From Methanomicrobiales archaeon (GTDB lineage Archaea > Halobacteriota > Methanomicrobia > Methanomicrobiales > JACTUA01): a stretch of DNA of 8,685 nt. Each line of letters opens with the position of its first letter. The stretch's first letter is position 1. The stretch covers positions 1 through 8,685 of the forward strand of contig JAJRCP010000082.1 in the NCBI GenBank assembly GCA_028678885.1, given 5' to 3'. The notes below the pieces were generated by a model, which searched no databases, had not been told where the DNA came from, and saw only the letters and a list, made by a program, of their open reading frames with translations. Positions 1-5,497 of the stretch are shown in pieces. The translations under genes and the position numbers were made by a program.

Positions 1-1
1 T

Positions 2-463
2 CTCTCCATTCACACATGGATCCTGGGTGGATTTGTGGTCGGAATCATTCTATTCTTTACCTGGGCCAGTCTGTATTACCAGAATATGTGGTACGAGCTG
101 CGGGAGGATGAAATGAGCTGGAAACGCGGAATCTGGTTCCGTAAGACCGGTATCGTTCCCTACAACCGCATCACCAATCTGGATATCAGGCAGGGCCCGG
201 TCATGCGCGCCCTGCAGATATCCACCCTCTCCATCCAGACTGCAGGGTACTCGGGCCAGGCGATGCCGGAGATCCGCATCGAGGCAATCGTGCACGCAGA
301 AGAGCTGAGGGAGCTTATCCGTGCGATGGTTCGCGCGGTGGGAAGTGGCGGAGACGGGACAGGGACCGGCACTCCGGTCGCGAGTGCCGATAGAAATGCC
401 GTCGAAGTGAAGATCCTGGAAGAGTTACAGAAGATCCGCGTCCTGCTTGAAAAAAGGCAGTGA
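2..463 (+). CDS. Membrane PH-domain protein (DUF304/bPH2, YdbS-like), 5' end missing
   Basis: The frame is open from the window edge, so this is the C-terminal 153 residues of a longer protein. The GTG at 35 is internal. A hydrophobic stretch (about residues 7-25, with GGFVVGIILFF) is the last membrane segment. It is followed directly by a bacterial PH-like domain: YELREDEMSWKRGIW, then VPYNRITNLDIRQGPVMR, then LSIQTAGYSG. The run 'VPYxRITNLDIRQGP...L.IQTAG' is the family hallmark. The last 45 residues are a Gly/Thr-rich linker and a charged helix (EVKILEELQKIRVLLEKRQ) that may form a coiled coil. The cellular role of this family is not settled; membrane or envelope association is all that can be said. 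The stop codon lies inside the stem of a terminator hairpin. Family call is firm, function is unknown. Confidence 0.85.
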   Translation, partial: LSIHTWILGGFVVGIILFFTWASLYYQNMWYELREDEMSWKRGIWFRKTGIVPYNRITNLDIRQGPVMRALQISTLSIQTAGYSGQAMPEIRIEAIVHAEELRELIRAMVRAVGSGGDGTGTGTPVASADRNAVEVKILEELQKIRVLLEKRQ

Positions 464-490
464 GAAGTCTCACCGATTTTTATCTTTTTA
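450..490. terminator. Bidirectional hairpin/T-tract terminator between convergent genes
   Basis: Bases 460-465 (GTGAGA) pair with 468-473 (TCTCAC). On the + strand the hairpin is followed by ATTTTTATCTTTTTA (476-490). On the - strand it is followed by T6 (complement of 450-455). It can therefore end the PH-domain gene, whose TGA is within the stem, and minus-strand transcription coming from 480-1688. The stem and tracts are seen directly; the function is inferred. Confidence 0.6.
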
Positions 491-632
491 CGTGCGACGT
501 ACCTATCTCCATCGGCATTTTTACTCTCATCTTTACTTCAGAGGATAATTCGTAACTCCGATCTTCCGCGGTTACAAAAAGGCTCGTTCCCCTGTATTGA
601 AAGACATGAATCTCTGGATGCTTTACTGACAT
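480..632 (-). CDS. Possible small protein of 50 aa
   Basis: An ATG at 632 opens 50 codons to TAA at 480-482. The peptide starts MSVKHPEIHVFQYRGTSL and ends in a basic tail (IGTSHVKR). It is rich in alternating beta-type residues, has no cysteine and no membrane segment. I do not recognise the family. It begins 21 bases after the stop of the bactofilin-like gene on the same strand, so co-transcription is possible. A T7 tract (complement of 638-644) lies between them and could reduce read-through. No clear Shine-Dalgarno or TATA box is visible upstream (only GGATC touching the ATG). The bidirectional terminator starts just after its stop, which fits a transcribed unit ending there. There is no competing gene on the + strand. 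A chance ORF of this size is not excluded. Confidence 0.4.
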   Translation of the reverse strand: MSVKHPEIHVFQYRGTSLFVTAEDRSYELSSEVKMRVKMPMEIGTSHVKR

Positions 633-637
633 GATCC

Positions 638-644
638 AAAAAAA
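638..644 (-). terminator. T7 tract after the bactofilin-like gene
   Basis: Seven A on the + strand, read as T7 on the - strand, 10 bases after the stop at 654. Archaeal RNA polymerase often stops at such tracts without a hairpin. It may be partial if the 50-aa ORF downstream is co-transcribed. Confidence 0.45.
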
Positions 645-653
645 GAGTATGCT

Positions 654-1688
654 TCAGGACGTGGTGGGAGACGGAGGTGGCGGGGGAGTGGATTCCCCGG
701 TTAACACTTTCCAGTTCACGTACATCGCATGGAAAAACGAGGCAAACCCGAGACTCACGCTGATGACAAGAATGATTGATCCCGCCACGGGAATCAAGAA
801 CAACAGATTCAGGACGATGAAACCGAGCAGAAACATCATCCAAACGTTCGCTGTCTCCCACTTTGTCCATCTCGCGATGAGCCGCCCCAATGCAAGGGCT
901 ACAAACAGCGTGGAGAGAATTAGGGCGATGAAAAAGATCATCCAGCAGATGAGTGCAAAGGGTAACAGTACCAAGGAGATGGATAACAGTACCAGAATGA
1001 AAAACGAGATAATGATGGCAAAAAATCCGGCAATGGTCTTAAGAATTGCAGACTGCCGTACCTCTCCCTCAACCACCAGGAATCCGCGGGGCACCAGCTT
1101 GATCAGGATGAGTCCGAGGATGAACATTCCGATGGTAAAGATCGCGCCAAAGATGGAGAATATACGGGAGAATTCACGCTGCGACTCGGACATCTGCACA
1201 TCGAGATGACCTGCGGTTCCGGTATTGGTAAAGGTCTGGGCGCGGACGGTAAGGTTTCCCTTCACTGTTCCCGCATTCGTGACCGTGCCACCGGAGAGAA
1301 GGGCATCACGATCGATGGTTGCTTCCTGCCGTATTTCAACCGTACCCCCGGTGATCACCACGTTGGTACCGACATCCCCACTCAACACCACGTTGCCCCC
1401 TGCGGCAACCAGTTTACCAGAGATATTGCTGTTCGCGTTCACCTGGCCGCCAGCCACAATCACATCGCCCTGAACCGGCGCATTGATATTGATAGTCCCC
1501 CCCGCTGCGATGAGGCTTGAGATCGGGGCGTTTATATCCACAGTTCCACCAGACGCGAAGACATCGTCGGCAACGGGGGTATCGATGGTCACCTGGCCGC
1601 CATTATACGTAACCAGGGCGGAGACGCCCGCCGGCAAAAGCAAGAACAGAATAAGTACATAGATTATCCGATACGGTATTCGGTTCAT
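654..1688 (-). CDS. Bactofilin-like beta-helix domain fused to a multi-pass membrane domain
   Basis: 344 residues from the ATG at 1688. An N-terminal hydrophobic segment (residues 8-24, IIYVLILFLLLPAG) is a signal or anchor helix. Residues about 28-165 consist of seven tandem repeats of roughly 17 residues, each opening with GG (GGQVTIDTPVADD, GGTVDINAPI, GGTININAPVQGD, GGQVNANSNI and so on). This is the pattern of a right-handed beta-helix as in bactofilin/polymer-forming proteins. From about residue 180 there are four to six hydrophobic helices (FGAIFTIGMFILGLILI; FAIIISFFILVLLSISL; MFLLGFIVLNLLFLIPVAG), and the C-terminus is PPPPPSPTTS. The repeats would lie outside the cell, which differs from cytoplasmic bactofilins. 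An upstream in-frame ATG at 1712 overlaps the TATA box, so it cannot be the start. Likely role: envelope scaffold. Family call is by repeat pattern only. Confidence 0.8.
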   Translation of the reverse strand: MNRIPYRIIYVLILFLLLPAGVSALVTYNGGQVTIDTPVADDVFASGGTVDINAPISSLIAAGGTININAPVQGDVIVAGGQVNANSNISGKLVAAGGNVVLSGDVGTNVVITGGTVEIRQEATIDRDALLSGGTVTNAGTVKGNLTVRAQTFTNTGTAGHLDVQMSESQREFSRIFSIFGAIFTIGMFILGLILIKLVPRGFLVVEGEVRQSAILKTIAGFFAIIISFFILVLLSISLVLLPFALICWMIFFIALILSTLFVALALGRLIARWTKWETANVWMMFLLGFIVLNLLFLIPVAGSIILVISVSLGFASFFHAMYVNWKVLTGESTPPPPPSPTTS

Positions 1689-1710
1689 ACCCTGTACTAC
1701 AGATAGTAAC

Positions 1711-1720
1711 ATATATATAT
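1711..1720 (-). promoter_or_regulatory. TATA box for the bactofilin-like gene (leaderless)
   Basis: ATATATATAT, centred about 27 bases upstream of the ATG at 1688. This places transcription start at or next to the A of the start codon. No Shine-Dalgarno precedes that ATG, as expected for a leaderless mRNA. It fixes the start at 1688. Confidence 0.75.
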
Positions 1721-1813
1721 TACGGCAGGGGAAGACGCATCGAGGTGGACGAAGAGTGATTCTTTAGGTAGTCTCATGCTGTTTCGTCCCTTCCAGAGAG
1801 CCCGAACTGGACG

Positions 1814-2014
1814 TTACTTTTTTGGGAGATAGTCGCTGCCCCAGCGCAGGAAAACGCCAAGGATCAAAAGTATAACGGCAAAGATGATCATGATGCTTGC
1901 ACCCACCTCTGTTGTCACCCAGTAATCGGGTCTCCCCCGGACAAACGCACCGATGATCAATACCCCGGCCCCGATAACCAGGCACACTGTACTTGCTTTT
2001 ATCGGCTCGGCCAT
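1814..2014 (-). CDS. Small two-helix membrane protein, 66 aa
   Basis: MAEPIKASTVCLVIGAGV begins a first membrane helix (about residues 9-26). A short polar loop with RGRPDYWVTTE follows, then a second helix (about 40-57, IMIIFAVILLILGVFL), and a short tail RWGSDYLPKK. The hairpin topology with charged ends is typical of small archaeal membrane proteins, but I do not recognise the family and cannot give a function. Its own TATA-like box sits 26 bases upstream of the ATG. It is transcribed away from the MFS pseudogene, with 103 bases between the two starts. It ends about 125 bases upstream of the bactofilin-like gene on the same strand. The overlapping 103-aa frame here is a shadow. Confidence 0.7.
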   Translation of the reverse strand: MAEPIKASTVCLVIGAGVLIIGAFVRGRPDYWVTTEVGASIMIIFAVILLILGVFLRWGSDYLPKK

Positions 2015-2036
2015 GGTCCAAAATATACTCTCCCCC

Positions 2037-2044
2037 TATACTAA
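2037..2044 (-). promoter_or_regulatory. TATA-like box for the 66-aa membrane protein
   Basis: TTAGTATA on the - strand, centred 26 bases from the ATG at 2014, which predicts a leaderless transcript. A second AT-rich patch (2021-2027) is too close to the ATG to serve. The GGGGGAG at 2030-2036 is too far from the ATG for a normal ribosome site. Confidence 0.5.
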
Positions 2045-2097
2045 GGTATCGAACGATCGACGCTGAACCCACCATGCAGGTGCATCTCTTTACGCAC

Positions 2098-2111
2098 TGA
2101 CTGTACAGTCA
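2098..2111. promoter_or_regulatory. Perfect 14-bp palindrome, putative operator of the MFS gene
   Basis: TGACTGTACAGTCA is its own reverse complement and ends 6 bases before the ATG at 2118. A dyad of this size over the start region of a drug-exporter-type gene is the usual setting for a TetR- or MarR-like repressor. No regulator gene is present in the window. The palindrome is seen directly; repressor binding is inferred. Confidence 0.5.
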
Positions 2112-2117
2112 CAGGTG

Positions 2118-3564
2118 ATGCCCACTCTTTCCGAAATGGCAAACGGGGGAGATCTTCCACGCTTTGCCGCTTTCATCGTGTTTATCGCCATCTTCATGGC
2201 GGTGGTGGATGAAAATGTGGTGAACATCGCGCTATTTCCACTATTACCACCTACTTCGGGGTAAAGGTGGTGTTATCCCAGTGGGTGGTCTCTGCCTATC
2301 TGGTGACATGACGAGCCTTCTCCTCGTCTTTGGCCGGCTTTCGGAATATTTCGGGAGGGGAAGACTTTTCATCTTGGGATTTTTCATCTTCACGCTGGGA
2401 TCCCTTGCTTGGGGGTCTCTCTCCGACGCTTCCTTTACTGATATTCTTCCGGGTCGTCCAGGCCATCGGCGGCGCCATGATCTTCTCCATTTCCAGTGCA
2501 ATTCCTTTTCCAGCTGTATGCAAAAGGTGAACAGGGTAAGGCGATGGGGTACGTTGGAGCAACAGTGGCGATGGGCAGCATCGCCGGACCGGCTTGGGAG
2601 GATTCCTTGTCGATTCTCTCGGTTGGGAATACATTTTTCTGATCAATGTTCCCATCGGGGTGTTACTCCTTCCTTTCGCCATGAAGTATTTGCTATCAGC
2701 ATCCACCGGTATCTGCATGCCCCGGCGTATTTACCGATAGGTCCCGTCCTTTGGTCACCTTCATGGTTTCGCTCATGTTCCTGCTCTCCATTCTGGCGGT
2801 GGATCACGCGGTCACTTTGGGAGTCTCCACTTTCGCGATACTATTTTTGACAGCACTGGTGCTCTTTTTATCGTAGAGCGGCGGGCGTCCGAACCGCTTC
2901 TGGATCTGACAATCTTCCGGACGAACGGATTCAGTCTTCCCATCCTTGCTACTTTTCTCTATTTTACGGCGAATATTTATGGTCAATATCGTGGGTCCTT
3001 TTTATCTGGAAGGCGTGATCGGGCTCGTTCCATCCCAGGTGGGGGTAGTTTTCCTGATCATGCCACTCATCATGGTGGTCGGGTCTCCCCTGGCCGGATG
3101 GTTGTACGATCATCACTATTCCGGTACTATGCGATGGCGGGCATGGCTATAGCAGGTATATCACTTTTTCTTCTCTCCTCCTTTGCCCTGCAAAGAAACC
3201 TCTGGCTGATCATCTCAGGCTTCATTCCACTCACTATCGGCGGTGCCCTGTTTCAGAACCCGAACAACGCCGAGATCATTATGGCCCTGCCCATAGATGA
3301 ATCGGAGTCACATCCAGCGTCAATGCGACCTTCCGTAACTTGGGAATGGCCTTGGGCGTGTCATTTGCAAGCATCCTCTTAGTGACCAGTAGCAATGCTT
3401 CAGGATATACCGGTCCCGTGCTGAACGCGGGCTCATAGATTCTCTCTTCTGCCGCGTCATTGGTGATGGCAATTACGGGCTTCCTCTGCCTGGTTGCTTC
3501 AGGAGTCTCCTACACCCGAGCAAAGGCAGTGGAGAGTTGGCCGTCTGAAAGATGTTCCCCTTGA
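2118..3564 (+). pseudogene. Decayed DHA2-type MFS drug/efflux transporter
   Basis: Joining frames restores a protein of about 480 residues, the normal size for the 14-helix EmrB/DHA2 family. Recognisable parts in order: FAAFIVFIAIFMAVVDENVV with NIAL (helix 1 motif D); STITTYFGVKVVLSQWVV; TSLLLVFGRLSEYFGRGR (motif A); FFRVVQAIGGAMIFSISS; GSIAGP, then LGGFLVDSLGWEYIFLINVP (motif C and the WxxIFxINxPxG hallmark); VERRASEPLLDLTIFR; YLEGVIGLVPSQVGVVFL; GALFQNPNNAEIIMALP; SSVNATFRNLGMALGVSF. Frame order is 3,2,1,2,3,2,3,2,3,2,1. Breaks lie near 2235, 2306, 2414, 2504, 2592, 2710-2740, 2869, 2978, 3120 and 3300, and an in-frame TAG is at 3436. Several breaks are single-base changes in short homopolymers. 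No fragment can work as a transporter. The natural role would be proton-driven export of toxic compounds. Intact neighbours argue against general sequencing error. Confidence 0.9.
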
Positions 3565-3805
3565 CGGCAGGAGTCATGATCGAAGATCTTGGTATGGAAT
3601 CTCAAGTCCAAGGCTCTCTTTCGCTTTTGATTTCAGCTGGAATATTTGAGCCGGATGGTGGAAACGATAGAGACTGAATCTCTATGATCCATTTCCCATA
3701 GTCCTGAACGGTATAAAGTAAAATGATTCTGATATTAGGAAAGTCCCCCTCCTCACCCCGCCAGCTGGTACCTTCCTTCCATATCGAAATGCGAACCTTT
3801 CACTC
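3565..3805. other. Gap with a small hairpin, an orphan TATA box and a startless minus-strand frame
   Basis: No gene can be supported. A 7-bp stem (3667-3673 with 3679-3685, 5-base loop) has no T-tail. A TATAAAG at 3712-3718 (+) has no gene behind it. The - strand frame 3799-3602 stays open for about 65 codons, without ATG, GTG or TTG. It is in the same frame as the zinc-finger gene, after that gene's TAA and a second TGA. Confidence 0.4.
3712..3718 (+). promoter_or_regulatory. Orphan TATA-like box pointing into the zinc-finger gene
   Basis: TATAAAG in an A-rich context (GGTATAAAGTAAAATG). Initiation would be near 3740 and would produce RNA antisense to the gene at 3806-3988. There is no plus-strand ORF of useful length downstream. 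It could be a chance match. Confidence 0.3.
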
Positions 3806-3988
3806 TTACTTGTTTATGGTATAGGTTCCGCCAAGGGGTCGGGTGCAGCTCTCTTCAGGAGGGCTAGACTGTTCAGGGTGCTCATTATCGCGATGCTTCA
3901 GATACTTGCTCTGGCTCGAAAAACGTTTCCCGCAATGGGGACAGGCAATATCATGATGTGGTAGATCTAGTTCTGTCAACTTGCTCAC
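3806..3988 (-). CDS. Small single C2H2 zinc-finger protein, 60 aa
   Basis: The peptide carries one canonical finger: Cys16-x2-Cys19-x12-His32-x4-His37, within CPHCGKRF and YLKHRDNEHP. The hydrophobic positions (Phe23, Leu30) are where a classical beta-beta-alpha finger needs them. The tail (residues 38-60) is polar and Pro/Ser/Glu-rich with one more Cys. Such one-finger miniproteins occur in archaea and their viruses; nucleic-acid or protein binding is likely but no target is known. The start is GTG at 3988. An in-frame TAG lies eight codons upstream (4010-4012) and no other start exists between. A TATA-like GTTTATCA (complement of 4016-4023) would start transcription about six bases before the GTG, nearly leaderless. 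It is alone in a gene-poor gap between the MFS wreck and the DsrE-like gene. Confidence 0.65.
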   Translation of the reverse strand: MSKLTELDLPHHDIACPHCGKRFSSQSKYLKHRDNEHPEQSSPPEESCTRPLGGTYTINK

Positions 3989-4322
3989 CGTGAGGACTTT
4001 CCGCGACGTCTAACATGATAAACCTTCTTGCGATCAAGATAGTCGCCATGACCAAGCAATCACAACGAGCTATATGATCAAATGCAGAGATTGAAGCATT
4101 AATGATCCGGTCGCACCCACAGATTCGTGCAACCATGGAAGTACTATGGAGCCCACCGGCCCGGCCATTGCCGGGTGATCAAAAGACCCCGTGCAAACAC
4201 ATATCATCTCTTCGCGCTATTTCGTCCCCAGTGGAGGGGTGGAATCATCGATATTCCGCGAACATCTCTAACAGGATGCGATTTCGACCTAAAGGATTCG
4301 AAGAAAAAGCTGGTGATAGAAT
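3989..4322. other. Gap of 334 bases with no supportable gene
   Basis: Two overlapping plus-strand frames (4102-4341 and 4127-4375) run through here. They have atypical composition (rich in Pro, Arg, His and Trp), no ribosome site and no known motif, and both enter the DsrE-like gene in another frame. A GC-rich hairpin, CCCGGC at 4160-4165 with GCCGGG at 4170-4175 and a CATT loop, is the only clear structure. The likely promoter of the zinc-finger gene is at the left edge. Confidence 0.4.
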
Positions 4323-4709
4323 ATGCCAAAGGATCAGATAAACCCGGATTTTTCGGTGAACAAGCCAGTCGCTGACGAGCTCGTGGTAGTATGGACCTCC
4401 TCTGACCGGGATGTCGCTCTCAAGATGGTGTTCATGTATCTGGCCAATGCAGCAGATAAAGGCTGGTGGAAAACGATCACCCTGATTTCGTGGGGCCCTT
4501 CCTCCCATCTTGCTTCGGTAGACCGGGAGGTACAGGCCTCGTTGAAGAGGCTGCATGCACGAAAGGTCATTCTCCGGTCGTGTCGCACCTGTGCAGATCT
4601 GTACGGGGTAACTTCCGAACTGGAGGATCTTGGTTTCGAGGTAACACTGATGGGAGAACCCCTCACCATATACCTTAAAAATCCTGTGTGCACGGTTCTG
4701 ACTTTCTAA
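4323..4709 (+). CDS. DsrE/DsrF-like (DsrE-type) small protein, 128 aa
   Basis: A Rossmann-like DsrE fold is suggested by strand 1 with its turn (ELVVVWTSSDRDVALKM), a helix ending YLANAADKGWW, strand ITLISWGPS, a helix (DREVQASLKRLHARKV), then RSCRTCADLYGV (Cys87-x2-Cys90), strand FEVTLMG and the C-terminal VLTF. DsrE-like proteins take part in sulfur relay or thiol/persulfide handling. The CxxCAxxYGV site is the likely active or binding position, but the substrate of this subgroup is not established. The start ATG at 4323 has a good ribosome site, GGTGAT, seven bases upstream. About 18 residues precede the conserved core, slightly more than usual. No TATA box is clear just upstream. The gene stands alone and is followed by T-rich sequence. 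Confidence 0.8.
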   Translation: MPKDQINPDFSVNKPVADELVVVWTSSDRDVALKMVFMYLANAADKGWWKTITLISWGPSSHLASVDREVQASLKRLHARKVILRSCRTCADLYGVTSELEDLGFEVTLMGEPLTIYLKNPVCTVLTF

Positions 4710-4809
4710 TTCTTTTCCTCAAAGGGCGCCCGACAATTTTAATTGCAGAATATCTTCTCCTTCATGCACAACCCTGAAATCCGGTCAGGATGATATTATT
4801 CCATGCCGC

Positions 4810-4827
4810 AAAAAACTGATTTTTTTT
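4810..4827 (+). terminator. A6-loop-T8 terminator-like element
   Basis: A6 (4810-4815), a CTGA loop and T8 (4820-4827) form a weak hairpin ending in a long T-run, about 100 bases after the DsrE-like gene and before the next promoter. T8 alone would be enough for archaeal termination. Some earlier T-rich stretches (4711-4716) may also serve. Confidence 0.4.
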
Positions 4828-4847
4828 ATTACCTCATCCACCCCCGC

Positions 4848-4861
4848 CGAAAGTTATATAA
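4848..4861 (+). promoter_or_regulatory. Strong archaeal BRE/TATA promoter
   Basis: CGAAAG (BRE-like, 4848-4853) runs straight into TTATATAA (4854-4861). Predicted start is about 4880-4885, giving a leader of roughly 75-80 bases before the ATG at 4961. It is the best promoter match in the window. Confidence 0.75.
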
Positions 4862-4960
4862 AATAAGCCGATACTTATGCCCTCCATCACACTGAAGCCT
4901 GACAATTACCCCTCGAATCAACCAATCTCCTGAGTTGAACTACCATAAGGGCCCGGAGCC

Positions 4961-5236
4961 ATGAAATCCCAGAAAAGGTATTACATATCTGATCTGATTT
5001 GTCAGTATCTCGCATCGCATGAATCGCGACAGGTAGAGATTACCGCACGGGACGTTGTGAATTTCTTCCAGTTGCCGCCAGCCTATCGTTATTCGATCGC
5101 TGCTCTCCTGAAACGGGTATTTGATAACGGAATACGCGATCCTCGTTACGGTTTTTATGTAGTGAAAGTGAGGGACATGAAAAAGAACAAAAAACCTCGT
5201 GCCTACACGATCAAATTGATCCAGACGAAATCCTGA
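4961..5236 (+). CDS. Small basic protein, possibly winged-helix DNA-binding, 91 aa
   Basis: MKSQKRYYISDLICQYLA starts with a basic patch and a helix. Then comes ITARDVVNFFQLPPAY, RYSIAALLKRVFDNGI, a turn (RDPRYG), a hydrophobic strand FYVVKV, and a Lys-rich tail (MKKNKKPRAYTIKLIQTKS). Three helices followed by a strand and a basic wing fit a small winged-helix protein. That is inference from pattern; I do not recognise the family. It has its own strong promoter with an unusually long leader. The ribosome site is either AAGGG (4947-4951) or GGAG (4955-4958, only two bases from the ATG). The high Lys/Arg content supports nucleic-acid binding. The 141-aa frame on the opposite strand is taken to be its shadow. 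The neighbours give no clue to its target. Confidence 0.7.
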   Translation: MKSQKRYYISDLICQYLASHESRQVEITARDVVNFFQLPPAYRYSIAALLKRVFDNGIRDPRYGFYVVKVRDMKKNKKPRAYTIKLIQTKS

Positions 5237-5255
5237 TGAGTTGTTCGATAATCTT

Positions 5256-5417
5256 TCACCACGCGGCATTCGCTCCAGGAATGGATAGACGGTTCCGCCC
5301 TCGATATAGATCACAAAGGTCCATGTTCCTCCTGTTCTGACAGAAGGCACACTCCATACTGACACACACCGGTCTGACTCCGATAGATACGAATTCGAAC
5401 AGATCCTCTAACACCAC
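5256..5417 (-). CDS. Doubtful Cys-rich small ORF, 53 aa
   Basis: GTG at 5417 (preceded by GGAGAGG five bases upstream) opens 53 codons to TGA at 5256-5258. It contains four cysteines, at 18, 23, 26 and 35 (core CVSMECAFCQ, then MDLCDLYRG), a possible metal-site spacing C-x4-C-x2-C-x8-C. The frame is open further upstream to 5480 without any start codon, so this may be the tail of a broken gene and not a true start. An alternative minus frame across the same DNA also reads protein-like (GTWTFVIYIEGGTVYPFLE), which hints at a frameshift remnant. A TATA-like patch (5441-5448) lies about 27 bases upstream of the GTG. No family recognised. Confidence 0.25.
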   Translation of the reverse strand: MVLEDLFEFVSIGVRPVCVSMECAFCQNRRNMDLCDLYRGRNRLSIPGANAAW

Positions 5418-5497
5418 AGATTCCTCTCCGGGAGACCTGCGAAATTTGATGACCGTAACATTGATCGTCTCAAAGCGCCGCTACTGCTGGTAGTCTT

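Noticed and set aside
631..1209. 192-aa plus-strand ORF
   Set aside because: It is the antisense shadow of the bactofilin-like gene, whose repeats, membrane helices and promoter are clear. The ORF has Met/Arg/Asn-rich nonsense composition.
2281..2850. 189-aa ORF as an intact gene
   Set aside because: Only its first third matches the transporter; the rest is an out-of-frame continuation of the pseudogene.
3436..3438. In-frame TAG read as pyrrolysine
   Set aside because: Some methanogens decode TAG as pyrrolysine, but this transporter already has about ten frameshifts and the family has no pyrrolysine, so it is a nonsense mutation.
3667..3685. 7-bp hairpin as terminator of the MFS gene
   Set aside because: It has no T-tract and lies 100 bases after the stop of a dead gene; likely chance.
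4102..4375. Two overlapping plus ORFs (79 and 82 aa) before the DsrE-like gene
   Set aside because: No ribosome site, no recognisable motif, unusual composition, and they run into the well-supported DsrE-like gene in other frames.
4724..4731. GGGCGCCC palindrome after the DsrE-like gene
   Set aside because: Too short with no loop; followed only by mixed A/T, so it is not a convincing terminator or operator.
4940..5365. 141-aa minus-strand ORF
   Set aside because: It covers the complement of the 91-aa gene, which has the strong promoter and coherent protein pattern. Only its first 40 codons fall outside that gene, and they are treated as a possible remnant.
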